Source: Coffea arabica (taxonomy: Eukaryota > Streptophyta > Magnoliopsida > Gentianales > Rubiaceae). Taken from it: 64,000 nucleotides of DNA. Below, piece by piece: positions 1 to 10,140 of this stretch (positions are counted from its first letter, which is position 1; each line of letters begins with the position of its first letter). Made by a program: the position numbers and the translations under genes. The stretch spans positions 12,360,466 to 12,424,465 of the forward strand of contig NC_092322.1 of the NCBI RefSeq assembly GCF_036785885.1, written 5' to 3'. The notes under the pieces were generated by a model that saw nothing but the letters and a program-made list of their open reading frames with translations, was not told the origin of the DNA and ran no database searches.

Positions 1-301
1 AAGGAATCTTGGATTTTTTATTTTTATTTTTTTATCAATCCTCCCTTGTGTACTCTATAACTACTTTTACTCCTACTTTATTATATTCTAAAAAAGAGTC
101 CAATTGAACTTAAAATAATTAACGGAGAGTGAACCAACGTCACCATCGAGGCACAGATTTTAATAGCTAGGATTGAACCACCTACAAGCTCCCTTGGATT
201 TTAATAGCTAGGAATTGAGAGAGAGAGGAGACAACTTTTATGGGAAATTATTATCAAAAAAAAAAATTTTTTATGGGAAATTGACAATTTCAGTAGTACC
301 T

Positions 302-584
302 AATAGAGGTCTATAATAACCACCAAAGTCTCGAGATTTGGTGGGTTAGGAGGTCAGAATTCAAACTCTACCTCCCACCATTTATCATTAAAATATGGCA
401 GGTCACTTTAAATGGCTACTGAATGAGTGCGCTGGCCCGATAGATGATTCCATCTCTTTTGATTTCTCTCTGAACCCACTCGTCTGGGCTGGTAGATAGT
501 TTTGTCTCTTTCAATTTCTTTCTGGACCTTTCAAGTCCCTTTCTATCATTGCTGGGAAAAAAAAAAAAATAGAGGTCTATAATA
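302..584 (+). mobile_element. SINE insertion with 17-bp target duplication
   Basis: The 17-base word AATAGAGGTCTATAATA occurs at 302-318 and again at 568-584. Between them lie 249 bases (319-567) that end in a run of about 13 A. Near the 5' end, at about 350-375, is a stretch resembling a Pol III B box (ATTCAAACTC context) with a possible A box before it. Long target duplications plus a 3' A-tail are the signature of target-primed retrotransposition, and the length suits a tRNA-derived SINE. The family is not identified. Confidence 0.7.
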
Positions 585-1246
585 GTGGGCTTCCAGAGAT
601 GGACTTGGACTTCTATTTCCATGTACTCCTATGTACATTCCATGACCTGTATTATTTAATGTTATGGAAGGTTTCAGTATTTCACCTGTAAAGAGTAACT
701 AAAAATTACACGTCTGAGTTTAGTTTGGGTTGTGCCTTATAGCTAGTTTGTGAGTCGAGGATAGAAAAGAAAGGAAGAGAAAGGTTAAGTTATGAGAGAA
801 AAGAAAAGATAAGAAAAGAAGGGAAGAGGTTTTAATGTTGTTTGGGAGTTTATGAAAGAAAAGAAGTGATTTTGGATACATAAGTAAATAAATATTTCAT
901 TCAACAGCTTTTTAGGGGTAGAATGGGCAATTTAAAAAACTTTTTGCTGCCTTTCCGTGCTTTCCTTTGCTTTCTGCCCGATTTGGGCCGGAAATTTTTT
1001 TTAAGCTGTAGCTATTTTTTCCTCCTTCCAATTCCGTCGGTTTCTTTTCCTTTCCTTTCACTTAAAACTCTCAAATGTGGGAGATGCAGTCTTTCTCTTC
1101 TATTCCTTTCTTTTCTGTTCAAATCTCATCTCCCAAACTAGCTATTAGAGTAGATTTTCCCTTTTAGAATAGGTGTTGGAGATGACAAAATTATTACTAT
1201 TCATTGGTCAATCCTGGTGGGGTCATATGGTGCATTAATACACATT
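585..1246. other. Intergenic, no gene seen
   Basis: AT-rich non-coding DNA with purine-rich stretches near 760-870 and pyrimidine-rich stretches near 950-1130. Short open frames here are low-complexity and look like chance. Motifs near 830-930 and at 11850-12010 (gagagaaaag..., aacagctttt/aacaggcttc) are similar, suggesting a further dispersed repeat, but its ends were not defined. Confidence 0.4.
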
Positions 1247-2530
1247 GGGCCGGTTTGGAACCTTGGTTTTTAACCAAGTTTGTATGATATTAGTTTTTTA
1301 ACAACTTTTGTTACAGGAATCTAAAAAATTTACTAAAATTTTTAACCTACACACTTTAAAATATCCAAAACACAAAAACAAAAAAATTCCCTTCCCCTTT
1401 CCTTTTTCTTCCTCCCCCACCCCATCCCACCACCACCTCCGTCGCCGGTTCCGGTGCCCATCGTCTTTTTTTTTTCCCCTTTCTCCCTCTCCCTCTCTTC
1501 CTCCCCTGCAAAGGAATTACTCGATCAAATCTTTGTGATGTTGAGCTTGATAAGAAGAGTAGTGGGTCAGACAAAAAAGCAAGTGGTCATGGCAAATCAT
1601 CCAACAAGCAGAAGCAGCAGCTTTGCCTTTGTGCTCCAACGACCTATGCTGGCTCGTTCAGGTGCCGTCTCCACAGAGCCGCTGACACTGCAAATGCTGC
1701 AACTGCTCACAAGCCATTGGTGTCATCTTCAATCAAGTGCAGCGGCAAGAAAAGCTTCAGTTCAAGAAACATGGCACAGTCCCGGATCGGAACCCTTTGC
1801 AACCTGCCATCCTTTCCTTTTGCTCGATTTTTTTTTGCAATCGGGAGAGAGGGGGAGAAGGAAAATTGCCAAAAAAAAAAAAATTCTTGTTGCGGCTTAT
1901 TCTGTCGGCAAGAGAGGGAGAGGGAAAATTGGAAAAAAAATTGTCTCTGTTGCTGCAAAACCTAGGTGCCGATCTTCTTTTGCAGAGGCGTGCGAGGGAA
2001 GGGGAATGGGGAGAGGGGAGGAAAGGGGTGGCGGGGGAGCTTTTGCAGGGTGGTGGGGGAGAGGGGAGGAAAGGGGTGGCGGTGGAGGGAGAGGGAGAAG
2101 AGGGGTGGCAATCGATGCAGAGGTGACCATCTACTGGGTCTTTTTACCATCGGATGCAGAGGTGACGGGAGAGGGGGAAGGAAGAAAAAGAAGAAGAAGA
2201 GAGGAAAGAAAAGAAAAAGAAAAGAAAGAAAGGAAAAGAAAAAAAAAAGAGAAAAAGAAAGAAAAGAAAAAAAATGGTAGGGCCATGGCTGCTGGGAACT
2301 GGGAAGGCAGAGGTCACGGAGGGGGGGGAGAAGGAAGAAGAAGAAGAAGAGAGGACATAAAAGAAAAAGAAAAGAAATAAAAAGAAAAAGAAAGAGAAAG
2401 AGAAAAAAAAGAAAAGGAAAAAAAGTTTTTCACCTTACAAAAACTTCTACAAAATTTTTTCAAAAACTTTTACAGTGCACTACAGTAAAGTTTTAGACAA
2501 ACTCCCAAAAAATAGGTTTCAATTAGGCCC
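1247..2530 (+). mobile_element. Purine/pyrimidine-tract repeat, copy 1
   Basis: The left end reads GGGCCGGTTTGGAACC and the right end, on the reverse strand, reads GGGCCTAATTGAAACC, so the ends are imperfect inverted repeats. The interior has pyrimidine-rich tracts on the left (1390-1505) and long purine-rich tracts on the right (1980-2420). A related element in the opposite orientation sits at 37621-38715; the two share both end regions (for example CTACAGTAAAGTTTTAGAC near the right end here) and internal motifs. The ends are of a type seen in class II MITE-like elements, but I found no clean target duplication. The long open frames inside (for example 1454-2380) are low-complexity Lys/Arg/Glu/Gly strings and are not called as genes. 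Confidence 0.6.
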
Positions 2531-3660
2531 ATAGTTACTACAGAGAGGAAAAAAAAGATAAGATAGACTTTCTTTTTGAAAAAAACATGAACTTTTATCA
2601 TTAGATATTCACCCCAAAAAATCACTTTACTTATTTTGTGAGCTATTCCTTTCTATATTTAAAGTATGAGACATAACTTTTGGTGTTAAATTTTTTTTGT
2701 CGCTTTATATTATACCAATTTTATCTTCATATAAGTTAGGATTTACACTATATAACTATCGCAAACAAATTAGTAGTAGTTATTAAATTTCGATTCCAAT
2801 AATTTTACCATTTTAGTTTCCAATAACTTTCACGTATTATAATTCATTTTTACCAGTGCCAGAGTAACGGGCATTTGGTCGAATTAAAAACTAAAATCTA
2901 GCGTTTCATTGCTGAATTTTTAATTTACTAAATTTGTAAAGTCAAATTTGTTTGATAACCAATTAAATTCGAGTTGTTCAAAACAAAAATCAATTGGATT
3001 CGAGCATTAAATTAAAATATTTTAATCATTTACAGTTTTTCATTTTAAAATTTTTTATCCTTTCTTTATATAAAGGAATCAATAGTGATTCCTACTTATG
3101 TCCTTAATAAGTTGAACTCATGACTCATTATTATAGATAAAGAATCCTACAATCAAAGTTGCACTCCGTTGTCATGTGCATTATATTGTTAGTACTAATA
3201 TCATGTTTTATTTGTACATTCGTTTTTCAAATATTACTTTTTTGATACTGTAATACTACTATATGCTAATAAGGAAGGAGAGAGAGAGAAAGAGAGAGAG
3301 ATTGTGTATACATGTGCGACTGTATGCATATATGCATGAAGCAATATATTGAGTGAATGTTACTATACTTATTTAGTGACAGTTAATGTATTCAGTTGTT
3401 AGTAAATTCCATTATCAAATAAAATTAATACAAAACGACACTTGATTATTTCATTTCAAATACTCATTGGGTTATCAAATATTCAAACTCATGTACTCAA
3501 CAAGTTATTGCACATTTTTGTAAATATTTGAAATTAAATGATAATAGATTTCAATTGGCTTGTTTATTAGAAAATGAAGTGTGTCAGATCTTCTGCATAT
3601 TTTGTCCATTACTAGATTGAGAGTTTGCACTGAATGATCATTATAGATACTTAGGAGGTT
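2531..3660. other. AT-rich intergenic DNA
   Basis: No coding signal is seen. There is a GA-rich simple repeat at about 3277-3302. The remainder is AT-rich sequence with no recognisable feature. Confidence 0.4.
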
Positions 3661-4170
3661 TCGTATGAATTACGTGTTTTTTGGAGTAGTTTTAAAAAAT
3701 TTTACTATAATAATGTATGTAAAAATTTTTTACTATAAATAGTTAGGTGTTTTTATCGATGCGCTTTCAAAGTGCCTTTGACAATGTATTTTGTGATATT
3801 TTTAGAATTAAAAATTTTTTGAAGTATTTTTTAAAAATTAATCACTACCATTATCATCACTTATTTACCACCACCCATCTATCATCATCGGTCGCCACCA
3901 CCACCGCTTCCCCTCTCCTCCTTTCTTCTCCCCCTCCTTCCTCATCCCTCTTCCTTCCCCTCCCCTCTCCCGTGATTAAATCGGTGGGAGTGGAAGGAGC
4001 TGCGGAGGAGAGGAAGAAGGAAGGAAGGAAAAGAAAAGGAAGAGGGAAGAGGAAAATAAAAATGTGGTAGGATTTATTTTTATTTTCTTTTTGATAAGTC
4101 ACGTTTGAAATTGTGTGTTTTTTTGGAGTTGTCTTTTAGAATTGTTAATGTAAACTTCAAAAATAAAAAC
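3661..4170. repeat. Polypyrimidine/polypurine island with related flanks
   Basis: A pyrimidine-rich stretch (about 3845-3970) runs into a purine-rich stretch (about 3985-4060). Both sides carry a similar phrase in the same orientation (GTGTTTTTTGGAGTAGTTTT near 3680; a GTGTTTTTTTGGAGTTG-like phrase near 4117). The composition recalls the repeats at 1247-2530 and 37621-38715, but the ends are different. It is probably a third, diverged low-complexity element; family and limits are uncertain. The open frames on both strands are compositional. Confidence 0.35.
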
Positions 4171-4509
4171 AGTTTTTTTTTTTAAATGGCAATCCATACA
4201 AATAATGTGCTTTAAGTTTTTCCTTTTCAAACACACAACACGCATAAGTATTCATAAGGGCTATCCTTGAGGATAAATTTACCCCATCGTAAGGCTAGGA
4301 TAAGCGAACTTGTCATGTGAAATGACGCTTGGGTTCTTAATTAGTTTGATCCCAGAGAATAGTTGATTATTGGATTAGTGGTAGTCCAATCTATCACTAA
4401 TTTGCTGTCCACTTAAAGAAGGTGTACGTGATGACTCAAGTAGAAAATATGAGAATAGATCCCTCCATCTTGAGAAGGGGGAAAGAAACAAGGAAAGAGA
4501 AAGAAAAAA

Positions 4510-5719
4510 GGGAAAAGAGTCCCAATGGCTCTCCAATTCTTTCCCAGATAAAGTTTTAACCCTCTAAAAATTAACGGTAAAATTTTGACCCTCGATCTAA
4601 TAAAATAGCATATTTGTGGCCCTTCTGTCAAATCCAGGAGTTAAAATTGACGGAAAGCATCATCTCCTGAGACGCGCGACCAAATATCAAGGGCATTATA
4701 GTCTCTTTCCCAGGACAGAGTAAAAACACTTTCACCATTGATTTTCCCTCCAACAATTTCCACTCCTTTTGCTCCAAAACCCTAGTGCGAAAAAATCAGA
4801 CTACTCAATCCGGATGCTGCAGCAAAAGTGCTAATTGCCGGTGTGGGAGTGGTTGTAAAGACATATCCGATTGGTACTTCCGAAGTCTGGTTGAGATTGG
4901 TGTAAAACTCAATACGGATCAAAGTTGTTCTCGTCCCGAACAAGAACTTGGTTAAGATTGGTGGAAGCAAATGATGTAGAGGTGAAAGGCTGATATAGAT
5001 GATAGTGTTGGAGTGGGGTGGCCAGGCGAGGGAAATTATTTGTAGGACTGGTATAGTACTTTTTACCAGTAGCAGTACCGCCCGCATAACTGCCGTTGAG
5101 AAGCTTGAAATGGAGGGGTGCAAGTGGAAGTGGGTAGGTGGTCGGATGATTCTTGTTTTTAAAGGAAGAAGCAGCTCCAACTCCAACTGCCATTCCCATT
5201 ATTTCCATTTCCCTTCCCTCCGTTGTTGCCACAATCGACTGCTATGGTGTAAGCTTTTGTAACCTCACACTACCGCTAAGTTGTACTTCGGTGGGATTAC
5301 CAAGTACACTCCCCCACCAAAGCCCATTTTTCGCAGCCATGTGGTCATGCTGCTTATTATCGTGAGGAGAAGCAAGAGCAACGGCAGCAGTGGCGGTGGC
5401 ACAGGTGGTGGGGTGGTGGAGGAGTAGATGGGGGCGGAGGTGCTGCTGCTGCTGCTGCCTGGTGGGAACAGAAAGAGAGGAGGTTTGCCTAAGAGGCGGT
5501 GGGGGTAGAAGCAGAGGAGGAGAAGGACTATAATACCCTTGATATTTGGTCATGCGTCTCAGGAGATGATGCTTCTTGTCAATTTTAACTGCTGGATTTG
5601 ACAAAAGGACCACGGAAATGCTATTTTATTAGATCGAGAGCTAAACCTTTATCGTTAATTGTTGGAGAACTAGAACTTTACCTGGAAAAGAGTTGGAGAG
5701 TCATTGGAACTCTTTTTCC
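4510..5719. mobile_element. Mutator-like element, candidate Pack-MULE
   Basis: The outer ends are long inverted repeats of about 190-200 bases: 4510 to about 4705 matches the reverse complement of about 5522 to 5719. The shared core includes TCTAATAAAATAGCAT and CATCATCTCCTGAGACGC. The element starts GGGAAAAGAG and ends, on the other strand, GGAAAAAGAG. It is flanked by a perfect 9-base direct repeat AAGAAAAAA at 4501-4509 and 5720-5728, the length expected for Mutator-like elements, although the word is low-complexity. The roughly 0.8-kb interior is more GC-rich than its surroundings and contains a nearly open minus-strand frame (next entry). There is no transposase, so it is non-autonomous. 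Confidence 0.8.
4909..5613 (-). pseudogene. Near-open frame inside the MULE, possible captured gene fragment
   Basis: On the minus strand one frame runs from 5613 to 4909 (235 codons) with a single interruption, an amber TAG at 5242-5244. The upper part is rich in Pro, Leu, Gln and His, with a run of five Gln. The middle has GLWWGSVLGNPTEV. The lower part has GSYAGGTATGKKYY. I do not recognise the family. The outer part of the frame (5613 to about 5525) overlaps the inverted repeat and is probably not original coding sequence. It may be captured host coding sequence with one stop, or an open stretch by chance in GC-richer DNA. Confidence 0.35.
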
Positions 5720-5963
5720 AAGAAAAAATGCACTTTGACATAATGAAAGAGATTTGAGAAATATGTTACAAACATTTCAAGAAATACAGTGTAGTGTTGT
5801 GCATTAAAATGAGACTGAAAAATGTGTTACAAACTCCAGTATAAAATGATGTCAAAAAGGACTCTAACATCCTAGCATCATTTAGTGATTGTAGGCAAGT
5901 TGATATGAGGGTAGTTGCCTCATTTTGTAGTAATTAAGTCTTATATTATCAAGTGCTTTCGAG

Positions 5964-6500
5964 TAGGGATGTACGCGAGCCGAGCTACTCGCGAGTAGCT
6001 CGGTCAACGACTCGGCTCGAACTCGGGTTGACCGAGCTCGAGCCGAGTTTCGAGTAGCTCGAATGAAAATCGAGTCGAGTTTCGAGTCGAAATAGCCCAG
6101 CTCGAGTCGAGTTTCGAGTCGAAATAGCCCAGTTCGAATTGAGTCGAGTAGCTCGACGAGCCGGAGTTATTTAAATAATATATTTATAATTTAAATAATA
6201 TATATGTATTATAATTATAAAATGACCATTATGGGTATAAGTTATATGAAATTTACAATATATCCTTTTTTATAATAAAATCCTATAATGGCAAAAAAGT
6301 AATAACATAATTGTAAAAAGACCTAAAATGAAAAAAAATTTCGAGCCTCGAGCCTAAAGGAAATTTTTCGAGTCGAGTCTCGAGTATCGATTTTTTGGGC
6401 TCGCTCGAGCTCGAGTCGAGCTCAAGCTTTGGTGTATATGAGTCGAGTCGAGCTCGAGTATAGCAATACTCGAGCTCGACTCGGCTCGATTACACCCCTA
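5964..6500. mobile_element. hAT-type MITE rich in CTCGAG/GAGCCGAG words
   Basis: The left end reads TAGGGATGTACGCGAGCC and the right end, reverse-complemented, TAGGGGTGTAATCGAGCC, so the terminal inverted repeats match closely. An 8-base duplication CTTTCGAG flanks the element at 5956-5963 and 6501-6508; 8 bases is the hAT length. Both arms are packed with CGAG/CTCG words that would pair in a stem, around an AT-rich centre (6165-6330). There is no coding capacity. It is 537 bp, at the upper size end for a MITE. Confidence 0.88.
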
Positions 6501-6508
6501 CTTTCGAG

Positions 6509-7269
6509 CATTGCCGTTCGACAAAAAAAAGAAAAAGAAAAAAAATGTTACAAACTCCTTTATAAACTTTGTCCTACAACATAAGCAAAGCATCAACCAA
6601 GTTCTTCTTGCCCAAAAAAATAATAATAATAAACAAGATCTTTGATCTCAAAATGAGAGTGAAGATTCCACTAGTTGCACCCCACGAGGTTTAAGACTTT
6701 ACATCATTTTCCGAATTTGGTAGACTTCTGTTAGTAATTAAAATGCAGTTGTTTACCAATGGCATTGCTTTCTACAGCAAAGAAATGAAAGTGGGAGCCA
6801 ATGGGATTTTCCTTTTTTCTAGGTTTGGAATAAAGGGGGTCAATAAGAAACGAATCTTGCCTTTTGGTTTTATAGTAAGGATAACCTTTGCTTTCTGATG
6901 GGATCTAAAATTAGTGAAACCCAATATTTTTGTCCTAATACTTTGTAAGCCGAAAGTTGCATAATTCCAATTTGGGATGTCTTCATTCATCAAACTGCAG
7001 AACAACTGCAACATCAACAAGAGAAAAAGGAGTACTCCATTTATTAAAAAAGAAAAAGAAAAAGAAAGGGCAGGTAGAAAGACGATTATTTTTGTTTGAA
7101 TTAGATTCAGACACCAGCCTTGACGAGGCAATTTGGAAAAAAATGGTTTGGAGTGGAAGCCAATGAAACAAGAGGTAAGCTTAATGCCCGACTAAGTACT
7201 AAACTTGGATTGTATAATTGTTGAATAAAAAAAAATTTAAATTAAACATCTACTACAGATCAATCCACA
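6509..7269. other. Intergenic, no gene seen
   Basis: AT-rich sequence without recognisable coding content. A minus-strand open frame of about 119 codons near 6772-7131 is hydrophobic and low-complexity, with no family features, so it is not called. A run of A at about 7228-7237 lies downstream of the minus-strand tRNA and can serve as its Pol III T-run terminator. Confidence 0.4.
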
Positions 7270-7343
7270 TGTCTGAGCCCGGGTTCGAACCGGGGACCTC
7301 TAGTGTGTGAGACTAGCGTGATAACCGACTACACCACCCAGAC
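7270..7343 (-). tRNA. tRNA-Val (anticodon CAC)
   Basis: On the minus strand the sequence starts GTCTGGGTGGTGTAGTCGG and folds as a full cloverleaf. The acceptor arm is GTCTGGG with CTCAGAC (one G-U pair), followed by a discriminator A. The D arm contains GGTTATCAC. The anticodon arm is CTAGT-CTCACAC-ACTAG, giving anticodon CAC (valine). The T arm is CCCCGGTTCGAACCCGGG, which also holds a consensus B box (GGTTCGAAC). There is no intron and CCA is not encoded, as usual in nuclear plant tRNA genes. A T-run follows on the minus strand about 30 bases downstream. Confidence 0.96.
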
Positions 7344-10140
7344 GTTGCGATTGAGTTAGGCCGTACGTTATTTTATTAGACTGCAGTATAGTTTCTGTCC
7401 TCCACAGACCACCGAATCTTTAGTGGAGTAGCAAGAAAACTCCATGGTTCTATACGGTTCTCCATGAACTTCTAGCAAAACGGGCACATTTTCCCACTGA
7501 TATTATGTTTTCTGAAAAGATGATACTCTTTCGACGAAGAAATTAGAATTAAATTACTAACCCCGAATTTCAAGTGTTTATCTCAAAAACCGGCAACTCT
7601 TGAGACCACCCAGAAAACTAATAACCTAATTCTTAACCCCCGAGAATCGATGTGGGATTTGGTGTGGAAAGGCCAGGGAAGGCCTCTGCTACTAAAGGCC
7701 AAGACTCTTGAGGCCAAGGCAACTCTGAAAAGATGATACTCGAAACATCAAAATAGTAATACTTGTGTTCTTCTTCCGGCTAAAAGTCGTTGGTGAGCCT
7801 TTGGTAATAGTTTTGGTGTTTCCCCTCCCACTTTCTCTCTATCCTACATTGATTGTGAGTGATGTGTGTGTGTACTACTTAAGGTTCTCAGTGTAGTCTG
7901 AAAGTCAGCATGCCTTTTGGGTTGGGCTGTGAGTTTCCCTTAGATAGTGTGTGTGTGTGTGTGTTATTTATGGTTGTTGGTGTGTGTTCTTCCTCCGGTT
8001 GGATTGCTATTTTTAGAAGTTAATATAGGAGAAAAATGTACTGTAACAATTTGATATATATGAAATAAAAAGATTATTGGAAATACGTTTATGGAAAACG
8101 TGAAAATTTTTTTTTTTTTTGTGAAAAATCACAATCCAACCTGACATTTTTGCCTCAAACGTGGCCGGACATGAACTACTTCAACTAGTCTAATAGGGAT
8201 TAAACTTCTAATAATTTTTATCAGATTTAACGTCACAAGAAAGAAGCCACCAAAGTAGGGAAAAAAAAAAGGAGGAGATTCAGCAGAAAGAGTAGTGGAC
8301 ATCAAGAGAGAGCTTGGGCAAAAGGAACGCAAGCATTCGACTCCTTCGCACAATGGCATGCAAGGCTATGAACTTTCCTCCAAATTTTCCGTATTTTCTG
8401 TTTACTACACACACAGCTTTTCATGCTTAGGAGCCAAGAAACTTTTATGGAATTAGAGTAAAGGCTTAGTTGTTGAAATTACGGAATTCGCAGGCCAACG
8501 AGTCCTCCTTATTGAATATTACTACTAATCGTGATGAAGTGATTGAAGTTTAAACATTAGTGCGTAAGCGGAAGATGGATAGCATCGGACTCTAAGAAGT
8601 TGTGAAGATTAATTGTTCATGCCTCTACTCTAACCATGTTGCCATTTATGCAACTATTATACACGGTTTCCCATTCTACTGTTGGGCTCCTGAAACTTGG
8701 ATTTGCAAAAGAAAAACAAAGGAAAAATGAAAGATTTTTACTATGAATCTCAGTTGAATCAAAATCAGAATTAGAGCTTTGCAATTCCATGGTATTATTA
8801 ATGAAGAATTTTCGTGATTTAGCAACAAACTTTTGAGGTTTTGGGCATGGAAAATTCATATGAAAACTTGAGGATTTTGAAGTGAAAAGACAATGGATGA
8901 ATTTATGAAGGCTCGGCATTATCTCAAAAGCGATGATGATGATGATGAGGGGGTGTTCAAAAAACAAAATGAAAAAAGGGTAACCGGCAGACCCAAATTG
9001 GTCCAAATAGAAAATTAGGATAATTAACTCATATTTTTTAAATTGGTTATGGTACCCGAACCTACTTGAAAAATTAGGTTGGCATATGGTTTTTAATTTT
9101 TAAAAATCGTGGTTACCAAAACCTACCTGCACATATGCAAGGTTGGTTAAGATAACCAGTATTCAAACATCAATTCATAATTATTTAGTCATTTACTATT
9201 GTTTAAGTTACGAGCCCCATGCCATTATACATTTTGTTTTTGACAACTTATAAATTTGTATATTTAACCCTATCTTCCATTTACTTTTTTCATTTCCTAT
9301 CTCTGCTACCACTAATTACATTCACTCTATTACTCTATATTTTCTCTTTCTTCAAAATTTCTTTTCTTTTCTCATAAATTCTATCCAATATACCGTTCTA
9401 TTTATTTTGTTTTTAATTCTTAGAGTTTACATTTTTTTTTTTTGGTTGTAAAGCAACCTGTCATCCTCAATAAAAGATGACTTAATAGTTTGCAAGAATT
9501 ACAAAAAAATAAAAATAAATGTGTGGAATATTTTATGTTTTAATTATGGGTAAAATACAGTAAAATACCCTGTGGTTAGGGTAATGGATATGAAACCCCC
9601 TCGTCGTTTACGTTTAAAAGCAGCCACTTAACCCTTTTGTCCTTTGGACTTCTTTAGATTTTACCTACTAATTGGCTCAAGATTTGCTAATTGCATCTGT
9701 ATCTTTTGTGATATTATAAATGAGGATGTTTTTGATATTTTATATTATTACAGGCTTCATTAACCCCTCTCTTTGCCCCATCCCCCCATTAACCCCTTGT
9801 GGCTCTAAGTGCTTGCTAATTTGTCACTTCCAATTCAATTTTACTGAACTCGAATACAATAAAAATATGTTTTTAGTGTAAAACTTAAGTCCAAACTCGA
9901 CTTCAAATCTGAATATAATAGAACTTATTTTGCAGCCCTAACTTGAATAGAATATTATTTGAATTAATTACCACTTACGTGTCGCATTGAATTCTAAATG
10001 TACCAACCCTAAACAAATGCGTACGATGGCGTTGTGGTTGTACAAAGTGTTGAATGATTTTGTACATCATATTGGCGCGGGGGTGCCGTCGCCCACCACA
10101 AAACTTCCATCCTTTTTGGTGCGACAATCAAATCTCTGTA
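7344..10140. other. Intergenic and promoter region of the UBA2-like gene
   Basis: No gene is recognised. There is a GT simple repeat at about 7947-7964. A T-run at about 8108-8119 lies in a phrase shared with 43620-43680 (GGAAAACGT...TTTT...CACAATCCAA). At about 9546-9600 there is a one-sided MULE-like end (GGGTAAAATACAGTAAAATA); its partner was not found. A 129-codon minus-strand open frame at 8617-9006 has no family features and is not called. The last few hundred bases before 10141 should contain the promoter and 5' UTR of the next gene. Confidence 0.4.

Noticed and set aside
1454-2380. 308-codon open frame
   Set aside because: Lys/Arg/Glu/Gly low-complexity string from purine tracts inside a repeat; several frames on both strands are open at once.
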